This document shows, in pieces, positions 1 to 6,559 of a DNA stretch of 8,880 nt. Position 1 is the stretch's first letter. Each line of letters begins with the position of its first letter. The DNA comes from Porticoccaceae bacterium (GTDB lineage Bacteria; Pseudomonadota; Gammaproteobacteria; Pseudomonadales; Porticoccaceae), in NCBI GenBank assembly GCA_023255165.1, contig JALRJD010000269.1, forward strand, positions 1 to 8,880. The letters are read 5' to 3'. Under the pieces are notes generated by a model, which had not been told where the DNA came from, ran no database searches, and saw only the letters and a list, made by a program, of their open reading frames with translations. A program made the translations under genes and the position numbers.

Positions 1-904
1 GCAACAGCACCACAAACCCACCAAAACCGAGTCCGGTAATGCTGTATTGACTCTGGTACAAACCGGCCAGTTTGTCCACCGGTCCGGCCAGCCAAAACCC
101 GAGCGAAGTCAATAAAATGGCCGCTACCAACGCCCCGAGCAGACCATACAGCAGGCCGGTGTAAAGGAATGGTCTGCGCACGTAGGCATCGGTGCCGCCG
201 ACCAGTTTGACCACGGTGATCTCGTCGCGACGACTCTGAATCGCCAGACGTATGGTATTGCCAACCACCAGAATCACCCCCAGGCCAAGGGCCACACCCA
301 AGGCCAGCACCAACTTGCGACCGATATCCAGCAAGGTGTCGAGTCGCTGCAGCCAGGCCATATCCAGCTGCACATCATCGATAAGCGCAATCTCGCGGAT
401 CGCTGCCACCAGTCTTGGAGCGTCACCGAATAGCAACGGTTGCACCACAAAGGCGTCCGGCAGAGGATTGTTATCCAGATATTGCAGCGCCGAACCAAAG
501 CCCGACAGCGCTTTGAATTCTTCCAGTGCGCTCTGGGCGGAGATATAACGCACCGAAGCGACCCCGGAGAGCACTTCAAGCTGCTCGCCAATATTTTTCA
601 CCGCAGCATCACGGGCGCCTTTTTTAACAAACACGCTGATCTGCGCCGATGAATCGATGCCACCACTGAGTTGGCTGATATTTTCAACGCCCAGATAGAG
701 CGCCGCAGGCAGAGTCAGAGCGATAGCAATCACCAGAATGGTCAACAGCGACTGCAAAGGCTCGCGAAGCATTTTGCCGGCGCTGGTTTTGAGGGTGGCG
801 CGATGGTGATAGCGGTAGCTGCGCCAGCGGTCGCCTCGGCTCAATACCTTGCCGCGAGCACCGCGCTGGCCACTGTCGCGGCTGTTGCTGTTAGTAGCCG
901 CCAT
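1..904 (-). CDS. ftsX: Cell division protein FtsX, C-terminal end cut off by the window edge
   Basis: FtsX is the inner-membrane partner of the FtsE ATPase. In the division ring the pair transmits a signal to periplasmic activators of peptidoglycan hydrolases. About 301 codons are visible, reading open to the left edge; the E. coli protein is 352 residues, so roughly the last membrane helix is missing. A basic cytoplasmic tail of about 50 residues precedes a first membrane helix near residues 53-72. A periplasmic domain follows, with FtsX-like text such as ISVFVKKGA and YLDNNPLPDAFVV, then further helices, with the conserved loop RRDEITVVKLVGGTD between two of them. The ATG at 904-902 lies inside the end of ftsE, overlapping it by 14 bases, which suggests translational coupling. 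Identification rests on protein similarity from memory plus position directly behind ftsE. rpoH usually comes next in gammaproteobacteria and would lie outside the window. Confidence 0.93.
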   Translation of the reverse strand, partial: MAATNSNSRDSGQRGARGKVLSRGDRWRSYRYHHRATLKTSAGKMLREPLQSLLTILVIAIALTLPAALYLGVENISQLSGGIDSSAQISVFVKKGARDAAVKNIGEQLEVLSGVASVRYISAQSALEEFKALSGFGSALQYLDNNPLPDAFVVQPLLFGDAPRLVAAIREIALIDDVQLDMAWLQRLDTLLDIGRKLVLALGVALGLGVILVVGNTIRLAIQSRRDEITVVKLVGGTDAYVRRPFLYTGLLYGLLGALVAAILLTSLGFWLAGPVDKLAGLYQSQYSITGLGFGGFVVLL

Positions 905-1568
905 AACTGACCCCGTCCTGCTCCATCTGCCCCTGATTAAGTCGCATAATGCGCATATTCATGCGGTTGATCAGATCGATATCGTGGGTCGCCACCAGCA
1001 CGGTGACACCGACATCCTGAAAGCGTTTAAACAGCGCCATAATCTCCGCCGAAAGCTGTGGATCGAGGTTGCCGGTGGGCTCATCGGCGAGCAGTATTTT
1101 GGGCTTGTGCACCACCGCCCGGGCGACACCGACACGCTGCTGTTCACCGCCGGAAAGCGCGATCGGATTTTGCTGCTCTCTGTCCAGCAACCCGACACTG
1201 TCGAGAGCGGCGCGCACGCGGCGGCCAATATCCGCGCGGGAATAGCCCGCCACCTGCAGCGGTAGGGCGACATTGTCAAATACCGATCGATCAAACAGCA
1301 GTTGGTGATTCTGAAACACCACGCCGACCTGGCGACGGTAAAAAGGAACTTTTGCGTGGGGAAGCCGGTTGAGGTTTTTGCCGTTAATCAATAAATTGCC
1401 AGAGGTGGGCCGCTCGATCAGCATCAACAATTTCAATAGGGTGCTTTTACCTGCACCCGAATGCCCGGTGAGAAACGCCATCTCCCCGGCATCCATCTCA
1501 AAGCTGACGTTGCGCAGCGCTTCATAGCCGCCCTCGTAGCGCTTGCTGAGATTATCAAAACGTATCAT
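891..1568 (-). CDS. ftsE: Cell division ATP-binding protein FtsE
   Basis: FtsE is the cytoplasmic ABC ATPase of the FtsEX divisome complex; its ATP cycle drives conformational change in FtsX. The product is 225 residues, close to the 222 of E. coli. All ABC motifs are present: Walker A GHSGAGKST at 35-43, Q-loop Gln86 in VVFQN, signature LSGGEQQR at 138-145, Walker B ILLADEP at 158-164, D-loop NLD at 167-169 and H-loop His195 in ATHD. The start chosen is the ATG at 1568-1566, which gives the family N-terminus MIRFDNLSKRY. An in-frame extension upstream to 1661 runs through ftsY and looks non-native. The start lies 7 bases behind the ftsY stop and the end overlaps ftsX, so ftsY-ftsE-ftsX is one transcription unit. 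The ribosome-binding site is weak, which fits coupling to ftsY translation. Confidence 0.97.
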   Translation of the reverse strand: MIRFDNLSKRYEGGYEALRNVSFEMDAGEMAFLTGHSGAGKSTLLKLLMLIERPTSGNLLINGKNLNRLPHAKVPFYRRQVGVVFQNHQLLFDRSVFDNVALPLQVAGYSRADIGRRVRAALDSVGLLDREQQNPIALSGGEQQRVGVARAVVHKPKILLADEPTGNLDPQLSAEIMALFKRFQDVGVTVLVATHDIDLINRMNMRIMRLNQGQMEQDGVSYGGY

Positions 1569-1575
1569 CGCTGTG

Positions 1576-2649
1576 TTACTCGCTTTGACTCTGACCCAGC
1601 AGGGCGGAGACAAACTCTTCTGCCACAAAGGGCTGCAGATCATCCACCCCTTCGCCGACACCTATATAGCGAATCGGCACCGAAAATTTCTCCGCCAGGG
1701 CAAAAATAACGCCGCCCTTGGCGGTGCCGTCAAGCTTGGTCAGAGCAATGCCGGTGACTCCCGCCGAGGCGTGAAACTCTTTCATCTGCGCAACCGCATT
1801 TTGGCCGGTTCCGGCGTCAAGCACCAACAGCACTTCATGAGGTGCGGCGTCATCAAGCTTGGAGGCAACCCGGCGAACCTTTTTCAGCTCTTCCATTAAA
1901 TTACTTTTATTGTGTAATCGTCCGGCGGTGTCGGCAATAATCACATCGATGTTTTTGGCTCGCGCCGACTCAATCGCATCGAATACCACCGAGGCGCTGT
2001 CCGCGCCCATATGCTGGGCCACCACCGGAATATCGTTGCGCTCACCCCAGACCTGCAACTGCTCGACCGCCGCCGCTCTGAATGTGTCGCCCGCCGCCAG
2101 CATCACCGACTTACCCTGCTGCTGTAGTTGCCGCGCCAGCTTGCCAATAGTGGTGGTCTTGCCAACACCGTTAACCCCTACCACCAGCAACACAAAGGGC
2201 CCTGTGGCGCTGTCGGTGTCCAGCGGCTGCTCGCAGGCAGCCAGCTTGGCGACCAGAATATCGTGCAGCGCCTGCCGCAGTGCGGCGCCATCTTTCAGCA
2301 TTGCACGGCTGGAATGCTCGGTGAGCTCAGCAATAATATTGGTGGTTGCCTGGATGCCCACATCCGCCATTAGCAGCAGAGTTTCCAGATCTTCAAAGAG
2401 ATCGGCGTCGATGGTTTTGGCGCCGAGAAACAGATCGCCAAGGCCGCGACTGGTGCGCGACAGCGCCCGCTGCATTTTCGCGCGCAGGCTTAGGGGTTGC
2501 GCCGCGGAGGCACTCTCAACTGCCTGACCGGCTGACGACTCTGCCGCAGGGGCATCGGGTTTTTCGCGTTTAAAGCGCGCAAAGAAACCACGTTTGGTTT
2601 TTTCCGGTTGCGGCTCTAATTGAGGACTATCGGCTGAATTGGCATCCAT
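1576..2649 (-). CDS. ftsY: Signal recognition particle receptor FtsY
   Basis: FtsY is the SRP receptor GTPase. It docks ribosome-SRP complexes at the inner membrane and hands nascent membrane proteins to the Sec translocon. The product is 357 residues. The C-terminal NG domain is complete, with a helical N domain near 55-140, then G1 GVNGVGKTTT at 158-167, DTFRAAAVEQL at 188-198, G3 DTAGR at 240-244, G4 TKLD at 304-307 and a closing GVGEGVDDLQPF region. The N-terminal A domain is short, about 50 residues against roughly 200 in E. coli, yet keeps a basic amphipathic stretch KTKRGFFARFKR at 17-28 resembling the lipid-binding helix at the E. coli N-terminus. The ATG at 2649-2647 is chosen. No convincing Shine-Dalgarno precedes it. 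It is first in the minus-strand operon with ftsE and ftsX and diverges from rsmD. Confidence 0.97.
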   Translation of the reverse strand: MDANSADSPQLEPQPEKTKRGFFARFKREKPDAPAAESSAGQAVESASAAQPLSLRAKMQRALSRTSRGLGDLFLGAKTIDADLFEDLETLLLMADVGIQATTNIIAELTEHSSRAMLKDGAALRQALHDILVAKLAACEQPLDTDSATGPFVLLVVGVNGVGKTTTIGKLARQLQQQGKSVMLAAGDTFRAAAVEQLQVWGERNDIPVVAQHMGADSASVVFDAIESARAKNIDVIIADTAGRLHNKSNLMEELKKVRRVASKLDDAAPHEVLLVLDAGTGQNAVAQMKEFHASAGVTGIALTKLDGTAKGGVIFALAEKFSVPIRYIGVGEGVDDLQPFVAEEFVSALLGQSQSE

Positions 2650-2741
2650 TACTGTTCATTTTCAACTGTGGTGAATTTCTGGTGTATCCTACCATTTTGA
2701 TTGATTCAAGGTGATTAAATGTCATCAAAAGGAGTCACCTT
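2650..2741. promoter_or_regulatory. Divergent ftsY/rsmD intergenic region
   Basis: This 92-base AT-rich gap must hold the start signals of the ftsYEX operon (minus) and of rsmD (plus). I see no promoter with good boxes on either strand. The best plus-strand guess is TTCAAC at 2661 with TATCCT at 2685-2690, spacing 18; the best minus-strand guess uses a TTGAAT box. Both are weak, so only the region as a whole is annotated. Confidence 0.45.
2727..2734 (+). promoter_or_regulatory. Ribosome-binding site fixing the TTG start of rsmD
   Basis: AAAAGGAG lies 7 bases upstream of the TTG at 2742. Its strength and spacing support the rare start codon. The site also lies inside the 8-codon frame at 2719-2745. 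Confidence 0.75.
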
Positions 2742-3308
2742 TTGAGCACCAAACAGCGGGTTCGCATTATTGCCGGTAAATGGCGCAGTCGTCTGCTGAC
2801 ATTTCCCGAAGTCGATGGCTTGCGACCCACCGGTGACCGCATCCGCGAAACCGTGTTTAACTGGCTGGCGCCTACTATCGGCGGCGCCCGCTGCCTGGAC
2901 CTGTTTAGTGGCTCCGGCGCACTGTGCTTTGAGGCGCTCTCACGAGGCGCCCGCGACTGTCTGGCACTCGAACAAAATTCTCAGGCGCTGACGGCACTCA
3001 ATCAAAACAAGGCGCTGCTGGATGCCTCCGCACTTACTATCAAGCGCGCAGATACGCTTGCATACCTGGGTAATTCTCCGGACCAACCATTTGATATTGT
3101 ATTTGTCGACCCGCCATTTCAGGCCAATCTGCTCACTCAGGTCTGCGCGTTGCTGGAACAAAACCACTGGCTCAAAGACGGCAGTCTGATTTACTGCGAG
3201 CTGTCGTCGCGCCACAATCAGCTGCTTGCACCGGCCAATTGGCGGGTTGAACGCAGCAAGAGCGCCGGCGAAGTCAGTTACATTCTTTACTCACGGATTG
3301 AGCCCTAG
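2742..3308 (+). CDS. rsmD: 16S rRNA (guanine(966)-N(2))-methyltransferase RsmD
   Basis: RsmD uses S-adenosylmethionine to methylate N2 of G966 in 16S rRNA, in the assembled small subunit. The product is 188 residues, near the E. coli length of 198. The family N-terminal motif LRPTGDRIRETVFNWL is at 27-42, the SAM-binding loop CLDLFSGSGAL at 51-61, and the catalytic-pocket motif DPPF at 123-126. The start is TTG at 2742. It is the only plausible start in this frame after the upstream in-frame stop at 2712, and a strong ribosome-binding site AAAAGGAG at 2727-2734 sits 7 bases before it. The TTG overlaps the stop codon of an 8-codon reading frame starting at 2719. The gene diverges from ftsY, the usual gammaproteobacterial arrangement, and is followed 48 bases later by coaD. 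Confidence 0.96.
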   Translation: MSTKQRVRIIAGKWRSRLLTFPEVDGLRPTGDRIRETVFNWLAPTIGGARCLDLFSGSGALCFEALSRGARDCLALEQNSQALTALNQNKALLDASALTIKRADTLAYLGNSPDQPFDIVFVDPPFQANLLTQVCALLEQNHWLKDGSLIYCELSSRHNQLLAPANWRVERSKSAGEVSYILYSRIEP

Positions 3309-3326
3309 CTATTATTTAAGTACTAT
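3298..3326 (+). promoter_or_regulatory. Candidate sigma70-type promoter for coaD
   Basis: TTGAGC at 3298-3303 and TACTAT at 3321-3326 are separated by 17 bases, matching the -35 and -10 consensus at 4 of 6 and 5 of 6 positions. The -35 box lies in the last codons of rsmD, and the predicted start would fall about 20-25 bases before coaD. It would let coaD be transcribed apart from rsmD. This is sequence inference only. Confidence 0.42.
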
Positions 3327-3356
3327 GCGCGCTCTCCAACACGGTGGAACCTGGCC

Positions 3357-3839
3357 ATGAAGACGATTGTCTACCCCGGCACCTTTGACCCGATTACCAA
3401 TGGACACATCGACCTGGTCGAGAGAGCCTCGCGGCTGTTCGGCAAAGTGATCCTCGGCATCGCAACAAGCCAGCGCAAAGGCCCGCTGTTCAGCGTTGAT
3501 GAGCGCATTGAATTGGCTCGCGAAGCCCTTAGCCATGTGCCCAATGTCGAGGTGCGAGGCTTTGATTATCTGCTGGTTAATTTCGTCAAGGACTGCAATG
3601 CGGATGCCATTATGCGTGGACTGCGAGCGGTATCCGATTTCGAATATGAATTTCAGCTGGCCAATATGAACCGCGCACTGTCGCCCAATATTGAAAGTGT
3701 GTTCCTCACCCCGGCGGAGCGCTTCTCCTATATCTCCTCTTCACTGGTGCGAGAGATCAGCTCGCTGGATGGGGATGTCTCGAAGTTTGTTCCAGCCAAT
3801 GTCGCCGAAGCGCTGAGCAATAAATTTAACAAATCCTGA
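3357..3839 (+). CDS. coaD: Phosphopantetheine adenylyltransferase CoaD
   Basis: CoaD transfers AMP from ATP to 4'-phosphopantetheine, giving dephospho-CoA, the penultimate step of coenzyme A synthesis in the cytoplasm. The product is 160 residues, the usual bacterial length. It opens with the nucleotidyltransferase motif YPGTFDPITNGH at 6-17, where the TxGH part (14-17) binds ATP phosphates. RGLRAVSDFEYE at 87-98 and the second signature ISSSLVR at 126-132 follow, both characteristic of CoaD. The ATG at 3357 has GGTGGA at 3343-3348 as ribosome-binding site, 8 bases away. The gene follows rsmD on the same strand, possibly with its own promoter, and ends 20 bases from the convergent mutM stop. 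Confidence 0.98.
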   Translation: MKTIVYPGTFDPITNGHIDLVERASRLFGKVILGIATSQRKGPLFSVDERIELAREALSHVPNVEVRGFDYLLVNFVKDCNADAIMRGLRAVSDFEYEFQLANMNRALSPNIESVFLTPAERFSYISSSLVREISSLDGDVSKFVPANVAEALSNKFNKS

Positions 3840-3840
3840 T

Positions 3841-3875
3841 TGCCTGAAGTCAGCGGCACCTAGCGCTGACAGGCA
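3841..3875. terminator. Possible bidirectional hairpin between coaD and mutM
   Basis: TGCCTG (3841-3846) pairs with CAGGCA (3870-3875), and TCAGCG (3850-3855) with CGCTGA (3864-3869). The result is a 12-pair stem with a three-base bulge (AAG) and an 8-base loop, placed exactly between two convergent genes and including the last codons of mutM. There is no clear U-tract on either strand, so it may act weakly as a terminator or merely stabilise 3' ends. Confidence 0.4.
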
Positions 3876-4666
3876 GGGCAAAATACCGAGCTGCGCTGAC
3901 CGAGGCGAATTTCTTTCAGAGTTGTCGCGCAGCTGTGGCAGGGCTCCCCGCCACGACCATAGACATCCAGCGTCTGCTGAAAGTAACCCGGCTCGCCATT
4001 ACCATTGACGAAATCACGCAACGTGGTGCCGCCTTGGGTGATGGCGCTATGTAACACCTGTTTGATATGGTCGGCCAACAGCTGGTAGCGCTGAAGTGAA
4101 ATGCGCCCGGCGGATCGGTCCGGTCGAATGCCACTGCGAAACAGCGCTTCCGAGGCATAGATATTACCCACGCCGACGACGATCTGGTTATCCATAATAA
4201 ATGGCTTTACCGCCATTTTACGCTTGCGGGACAGTCTAAACAGACGTTCGCCATCAAACTCATCGGTCAATGGTTCGGGCCCGAGATGATTCAGTTGTGG
4301 ATAGCCATTATCCGACCACAGCCAGGCGCCAAAGCGGCGCGGATCGTGATAGCGCAGGCAGGCGCCATTGCCCATCAGCATTTCGATATGATCATGTTTG
4401 CGCCGCTCGCTGCCGGGATCAACCAGCCGCAGACTGCCACTCATGCCGAGGTGAATCATCATGCTGCCGCGCTCCAACTCCAGCAGCAGATATTTGGCGC
4501 GGCGTCGAATCGCGGTAATGCGCTGCCCCTGAGTAATGGCGGCGATGCCCTCAGTCACCGGCCAGCGCAGCGAACCATTGTGCACAGTCAGGCGCCGAAT
4601 CAGTTGCCCGACTATATGCGGGCCTACACCTCTCAAGGTGGTTTCAACTTCAGGTAATTCGGGCAT
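3860..4666 (-). CDS. mutM: Formamidopyrimidine-DNA glycosylase MutM (Fpg)
   Basis: MutM excises oxidised purines such as 8-oxoguanine and formamidopyrimidines from DNA and nicks the abasic site by beta,delta-elimination. The product is 268 residues against 269 in E. coli. The N-terminus MPELPEVETTLRG supplies the catalytic proline (Pro2 before Met removal) and Glu3. Lys58 in RRRAKYLLLEL matches the catalytic lysine (Lys57 in mature numbering). HDPRRFG near 107-113 and VGVGNIYASEALF near 164-176 are family motifs. The C-terminal zinc finger is intact, with cysteines 243, 246, 263 and 266. The ATG at 4666-4664 has AGAGGA five bases upstream. It converges on coaD and diverges from exbD. Confidence 0.98.
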   Translation of the reverse strand: MPELPEVETTLRGVGPHIVGQLIRRLTVHNGSLRWPVTEGIAAITQGQRITAIRRRAKYLLLELERGSMMIHLGMSGSLRLVDPGSERRKHDHIEMLMGNGACLRYHDPRRFGAWLWSDNGYPQLNHLGPEPLTDEFDGERLFRLSRKRKMAVKPFIMDNQIVVGVGNIYASEALFRSGIRPDRSAGRISLQRYQLLADHIKQVLHSAITQGGTTLRDFVNGNGEPGYFQQTLDVYGRGGEPCHSCATTLKEIRLGQRSSVFCPACQR

Positions 4667-4849
4667 TTTTTCCTCTGTTCAGGTAATGATTTCCCCCTAA
4701 TTTGGTTTATTTCTGGCAAACTATGGGGGTGTTTCAAAGGCAGGTTAATCGCCTTTGTCGCTCAAGCATAGCGACGCTAGCAATTCTGTCAGAAATCAGT
4801 AGAATGCGCGTCTCTATTATTATTAGAAATTTGTGAGGGTGCACCTTCA
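4667..4849. promoter_or_regulatory. mutM/exbD divergent intergenic region with inverted repeats
   Basis: This 183-base region should carry both divergent promoters. Visible structure: a spaced dyad with CCCCC (4693-4697) and TTTG (4701-4704) mirrored by CAAA (4717-4720) and GGGGG (4725-4729); a perfect 7-base inverted repeat CAAAGGC (4735-4741) with GCCTTTG (4751-4757); and directly after it GTCGCT (4757-4762) with AGCGAC (4770-4775). Possible -10 boxes for exbD are TAGAAT at 4800-4805 and TATTAT at 4815-4820, but neither has a good -35 partner. An operator or leader hairpin role is inference. Confidence 0.4.
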
Positions 4850-5257
4850 ATGGCACTAGGAAGAAGACGTAAGGAAGAGGATGAGTCGCAAATTGACATG
4901 ACACCGATGCTCGACGTCGTGTTCATCATGCTTATTTTCTTCATTGTAACCGCATCATTTGTTAACGAATCCGGGCTCGATGTCAATCGCCCGCCAACAT
5001 CTGATGAGCCACCACCAGATAGCGAAAACACCAATATCGTGTTTCGCATCTCCGAGAGCAATGAGCTGACTTTCGAGGGTCGCCGCATCGATGTTCGCGC
5101 TGTTCGCGCCAACGTTGAGCGTATGCACGCGGAGAAGCCCGAAGCTAAAGTGGTCATCAGTGCGCATCCAAAATCGAAAACCGAACTGTTTGTGCAGATC
5201 TCGGACCAGGCTCGTGAGGCCGGCGTCTACGACATATCGCTTTCAACTGACGAGTAA
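4850..5257 (+). CDS. exbD: ExbD/TolR-family biopolymer transport protein
   Basis: ExbD works with ExbB to harvest the proton gradient and energise TonB, which opens outer-membrane receptors for siderophores, vitamins or polysaccharide fragments. The 135-residue product has the family layout: a short charged cytoplasmic tail, the motif IDMTPMLDVVFIMLIFF starting at 15, one membrane helix near 21-41 carrying the proton-path aspartate Asp22, then a periplasmic domain. GLDVNRP directly after the helix is typical of ExbD proteins in TonB clusters, so ExbD is preferred over TolR; no tol gene is nearby. A GTGAGGG-type ribosome-binding site at 4833-4839 precedes the ATG at 4850. Unusually, no exbB or tonB adjoins it. 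The gene is followed by its own strong terminator, so it looks monocistronic. Confidence 0.9.
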   Translation: MALGRRRKEEDESQIDMTPMLDVVFIMLIFFIVTASFVNESGLDVNRPPTSDEPPPDSENTNIVFRISESNELTFEGRRIDVRAVRANVERMHAEKPEAKVVISAHPKSKTELFVQISDQAREAGVYDISLSTDE

Positions 5258-5289
5258 CAGTCAGCGAACAACACAAGCTAGATAAACTG

Positions 5290-5325
5290 AAAGCCCTGCA
5301 GGAAACTGCGGGGCTTTTTTCTTTT
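5290..5325 (+). terminator. Strong intrinsic terminator after exbD
   Basis: A 12-pair stem (5290-5301 with 5306-5317, one G-T wobble) is closed by a GAAA tetraloop. It runs into a T-rich tail at 5315-5325, broken once by C5321. Placed 32 bases after the exbD stop, it is a textbook rho-independent terminator on the plus strand. Confidence 0.93.
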
Positions 5326-5330
5326 CTCAA

Positions 5331-5372
5331 GGCACATCTTTTAAGGGACATCTTTTAAGACACCTCTTTTAA
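5331..5372 (+). repeat. Three tandem 14-base repeats
   Basis: Three head-to-tail copies lie just behind the exbD terminator: GGCACATCTTTTAA (5331-5344), GGGACATCTTTTAA (5345-5358) and GACACCTCTTTTAA (5359-5372). Copies differ at one to three positions and the TCTTTTAA half is invariant. No gene covers them. Function unknown; they may be slippage products or a spaced protein-binding site. Confidence 0.85.
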
Positions 5373-5416
5373 ACCACCAATGTGTGTTTTCACGGTACCA
5401 CATCGATCTAAACAGG

Positions 5417-5443
5417 TTGTTTTGGCTAGCGTTTTAATAAGAT
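5417..5443 (+). promoter_or_regulatory. Weak candidate promoter for the alpha/beta hydrolase gene
   Basis: TTGTTT (5417-5422) and TAAGAT (5438-5443) lie 15 bases apart, about 70 bases before the hydrolase start. The hydrolase needs a promoter somewhere in this gap because a strong terminator closes exbD. The spacing is short of optimal, so this is a low-confidence guess. Confidence 0.22.
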
Positions 5444-5512
5444 ACCCTCTTGTAATTCATCGCTGTTCTGACAAGATGAATCTGGAACTAACAGCGGAGA
5501 GTTTTCAGATTT

Positions 5513-6559
5513 ATGCAGCAGACAGACTTCAATCTGGATCGGCAACGGGTCGCAGCGCAGCTCAAAAGCCTGGTCAACACCCTTCCAGGCACAATGCCGC
5601 AGTTTGGTTCCAGCGCGAAAATAGACTTGAAAGACTATCCAGAAATGCATAGATATCTGCAATTCTTTAATCTGCCCGAGCCCGGCGATAGCCTCGAACT
5701 CTTTGCCGGCACTCTTGATTCTATGCAAGGCAATGCGTCAAATTCCAATGCTGCAGAAACCCGCGCGAGCCAAAACGGCCAACCCCAACCCCGGCGCACC
5801 CACCTTATGCTGTGGAAACCTGGTAATGCTCGGGGCACCGCAGTGGTGGTGCACGGCTATCTCGACCACACCGGTCTTTATGGTCATTTGATTCGCGAGC
5901 TGTTGCAACAGAATCTGGCCGTAGTCTGCTTTGATCTGATTGGCCACGGTCTCTCCAGTGGCGAACCGGCCTCGATTGGCGGCTTTAGTCAATATGTCGA
6001 TCAGCTCAATCAAGTGCTCAAGGCAACGGCCGAACTGTGCCCGGGGCCGCTGCATGGCATTGGCCAGAGCACCGGCGGCGCGGTGTTGCTGAAACAGCTG
6101 CTCGATCAGGGTGCCAAACCGGATTACCCATTTGCCAGCCTGAATCTGCTCGCGCCATTAGTGCAGCCAAAGTTGTGGAATATCAATCGCTGGCTGTTCA
6201 GACTCACGCGGCCATTTAGAAAAACCATGAAGCGGGTATTTCGCGCCAATTCACACGACCCGGAATTTCTGCAGTTTATTCGTTATAGCGACCCATTCCA
6301 GCCTCATCGACTGCCTGCCGACTGGGTTGCGGCGATGGCTGCTTGGGTGATTGAGATTGGTGGCTGTCGCGAAAACCGGTTTCCGATCAATGTGATTCAA
6401 GGGGACAACGACGGCACCCTCGACTGGCGGCACAATATCAGACTGTTGCGCACCAAATTCCCGCGGATGAATCTGCATACAATTCATGGCGCAGGTCACC
6501 AGTTGGTCAATGAGTCGGAACCGTTACGGCGGAAAGTATTTGACGCGCTCTTTTTTTAA
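5513..6559 (+). CDS. Alpha/beta hydrolase, monoacylglycerol lipase / lysophospholipase-like
   Basis: This serine hydrolase resembles the PldB/monoacylglycerol lipase group (Hydrolase_4 fold). The product is 348 residues. The oxyanion region is VVVHGYLDHTGLYGHLI at 111-127. FDLIGHGLSSG at 140-150 is the typical strand-4 loop. The nucleophile elbow GIGQSTGG at 182-189 gives Ser186. QGDNDGTLD at 296-304 gives the probable acid Asp300, and GAGHQ at 326-330 gives His329, so the catalytic triad looks complete. The first ~95 residues lack a hydrolase motif; residues 70-95 are rich in Asn, Gln, Ser and Pro like a linker. No signal peptide is seen, so it is probably cytoplasmic. The ATG at 5513 has CGGAGAG about 11 bases upstream. 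The substrate cannot be told; a fatty-acyl ester is the best guess. Confidence 0.87.
   Translation: MQQTDFNLDRQRVAAQLKSLVNTLPGTMPQFGSSAKIDLKDYPEMHRYLQFFNLPEPGDSLELFAGTLDSMQGNASNSNAAETRASQNGQPQPRRTHLMLWKPGNARGTAVVVHGYLDHTGLYGHLIRELLQQNLAVVCFDLIGHGLSSGEPASIGGFSQYVDQLNQVLKATAELCPGPLHGIGQSTGGAVLLKQLLDQGAKPDYPFASLNLLAPLVQPKLWNINRWLFRLTRPFRKTMKRVFRANSHDPEFLQFIRYSDPFQPHRLPADWVAAMAAWVIEIGGCRENRFPINVIQGDNDGTLDWRHNIRLLRTKFPRMNLHTIHGAGHQLVNESEPLRRKVFDALFF

Noticed and set aside
1569..1661. A longer FtsE starting at 1661
   Set aside because: The extra 31 residues are read from the ftsY 3' end in another frame, and the family N-terminus begins at the ATG at 1568.
1859..2527. A 222-codon plus-strand open frame opposite ftsY
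   Set aside because: It mirrors the conserved FtsY GTPase coding sequence; the Ser/Ala/Cys-rich translation has no domain and no ribosome-binding site.
4800..4820. Definite exbD promoter using TAGAAT or TATTAT
   Set aside because: Neither has a recognisable -35 box at 16-18 bases, so I did not list it as a separate promoter.
4850..5257. TolR instead of ExbD
   Set aside because: The families share a fold, but there is no tolQ, tolA, tolB or pal nearby and the GLDVNRP segment after the helix fits ExbD of TonB clusters better.
5331..5372. CRISPR or attachment-site reading of the short direct repeats
   Set aside because: Units are 14 bases with no spacers between them and no cas genes, integrase or tRNA is nearby.
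5380..5652. A 90-codon plus-strand frame running into the hydrolase start
   Set aside because: It overlaps the real hydrolase N-terminus in another frame, lacks a ribosome-binding site and shows no protein family features.
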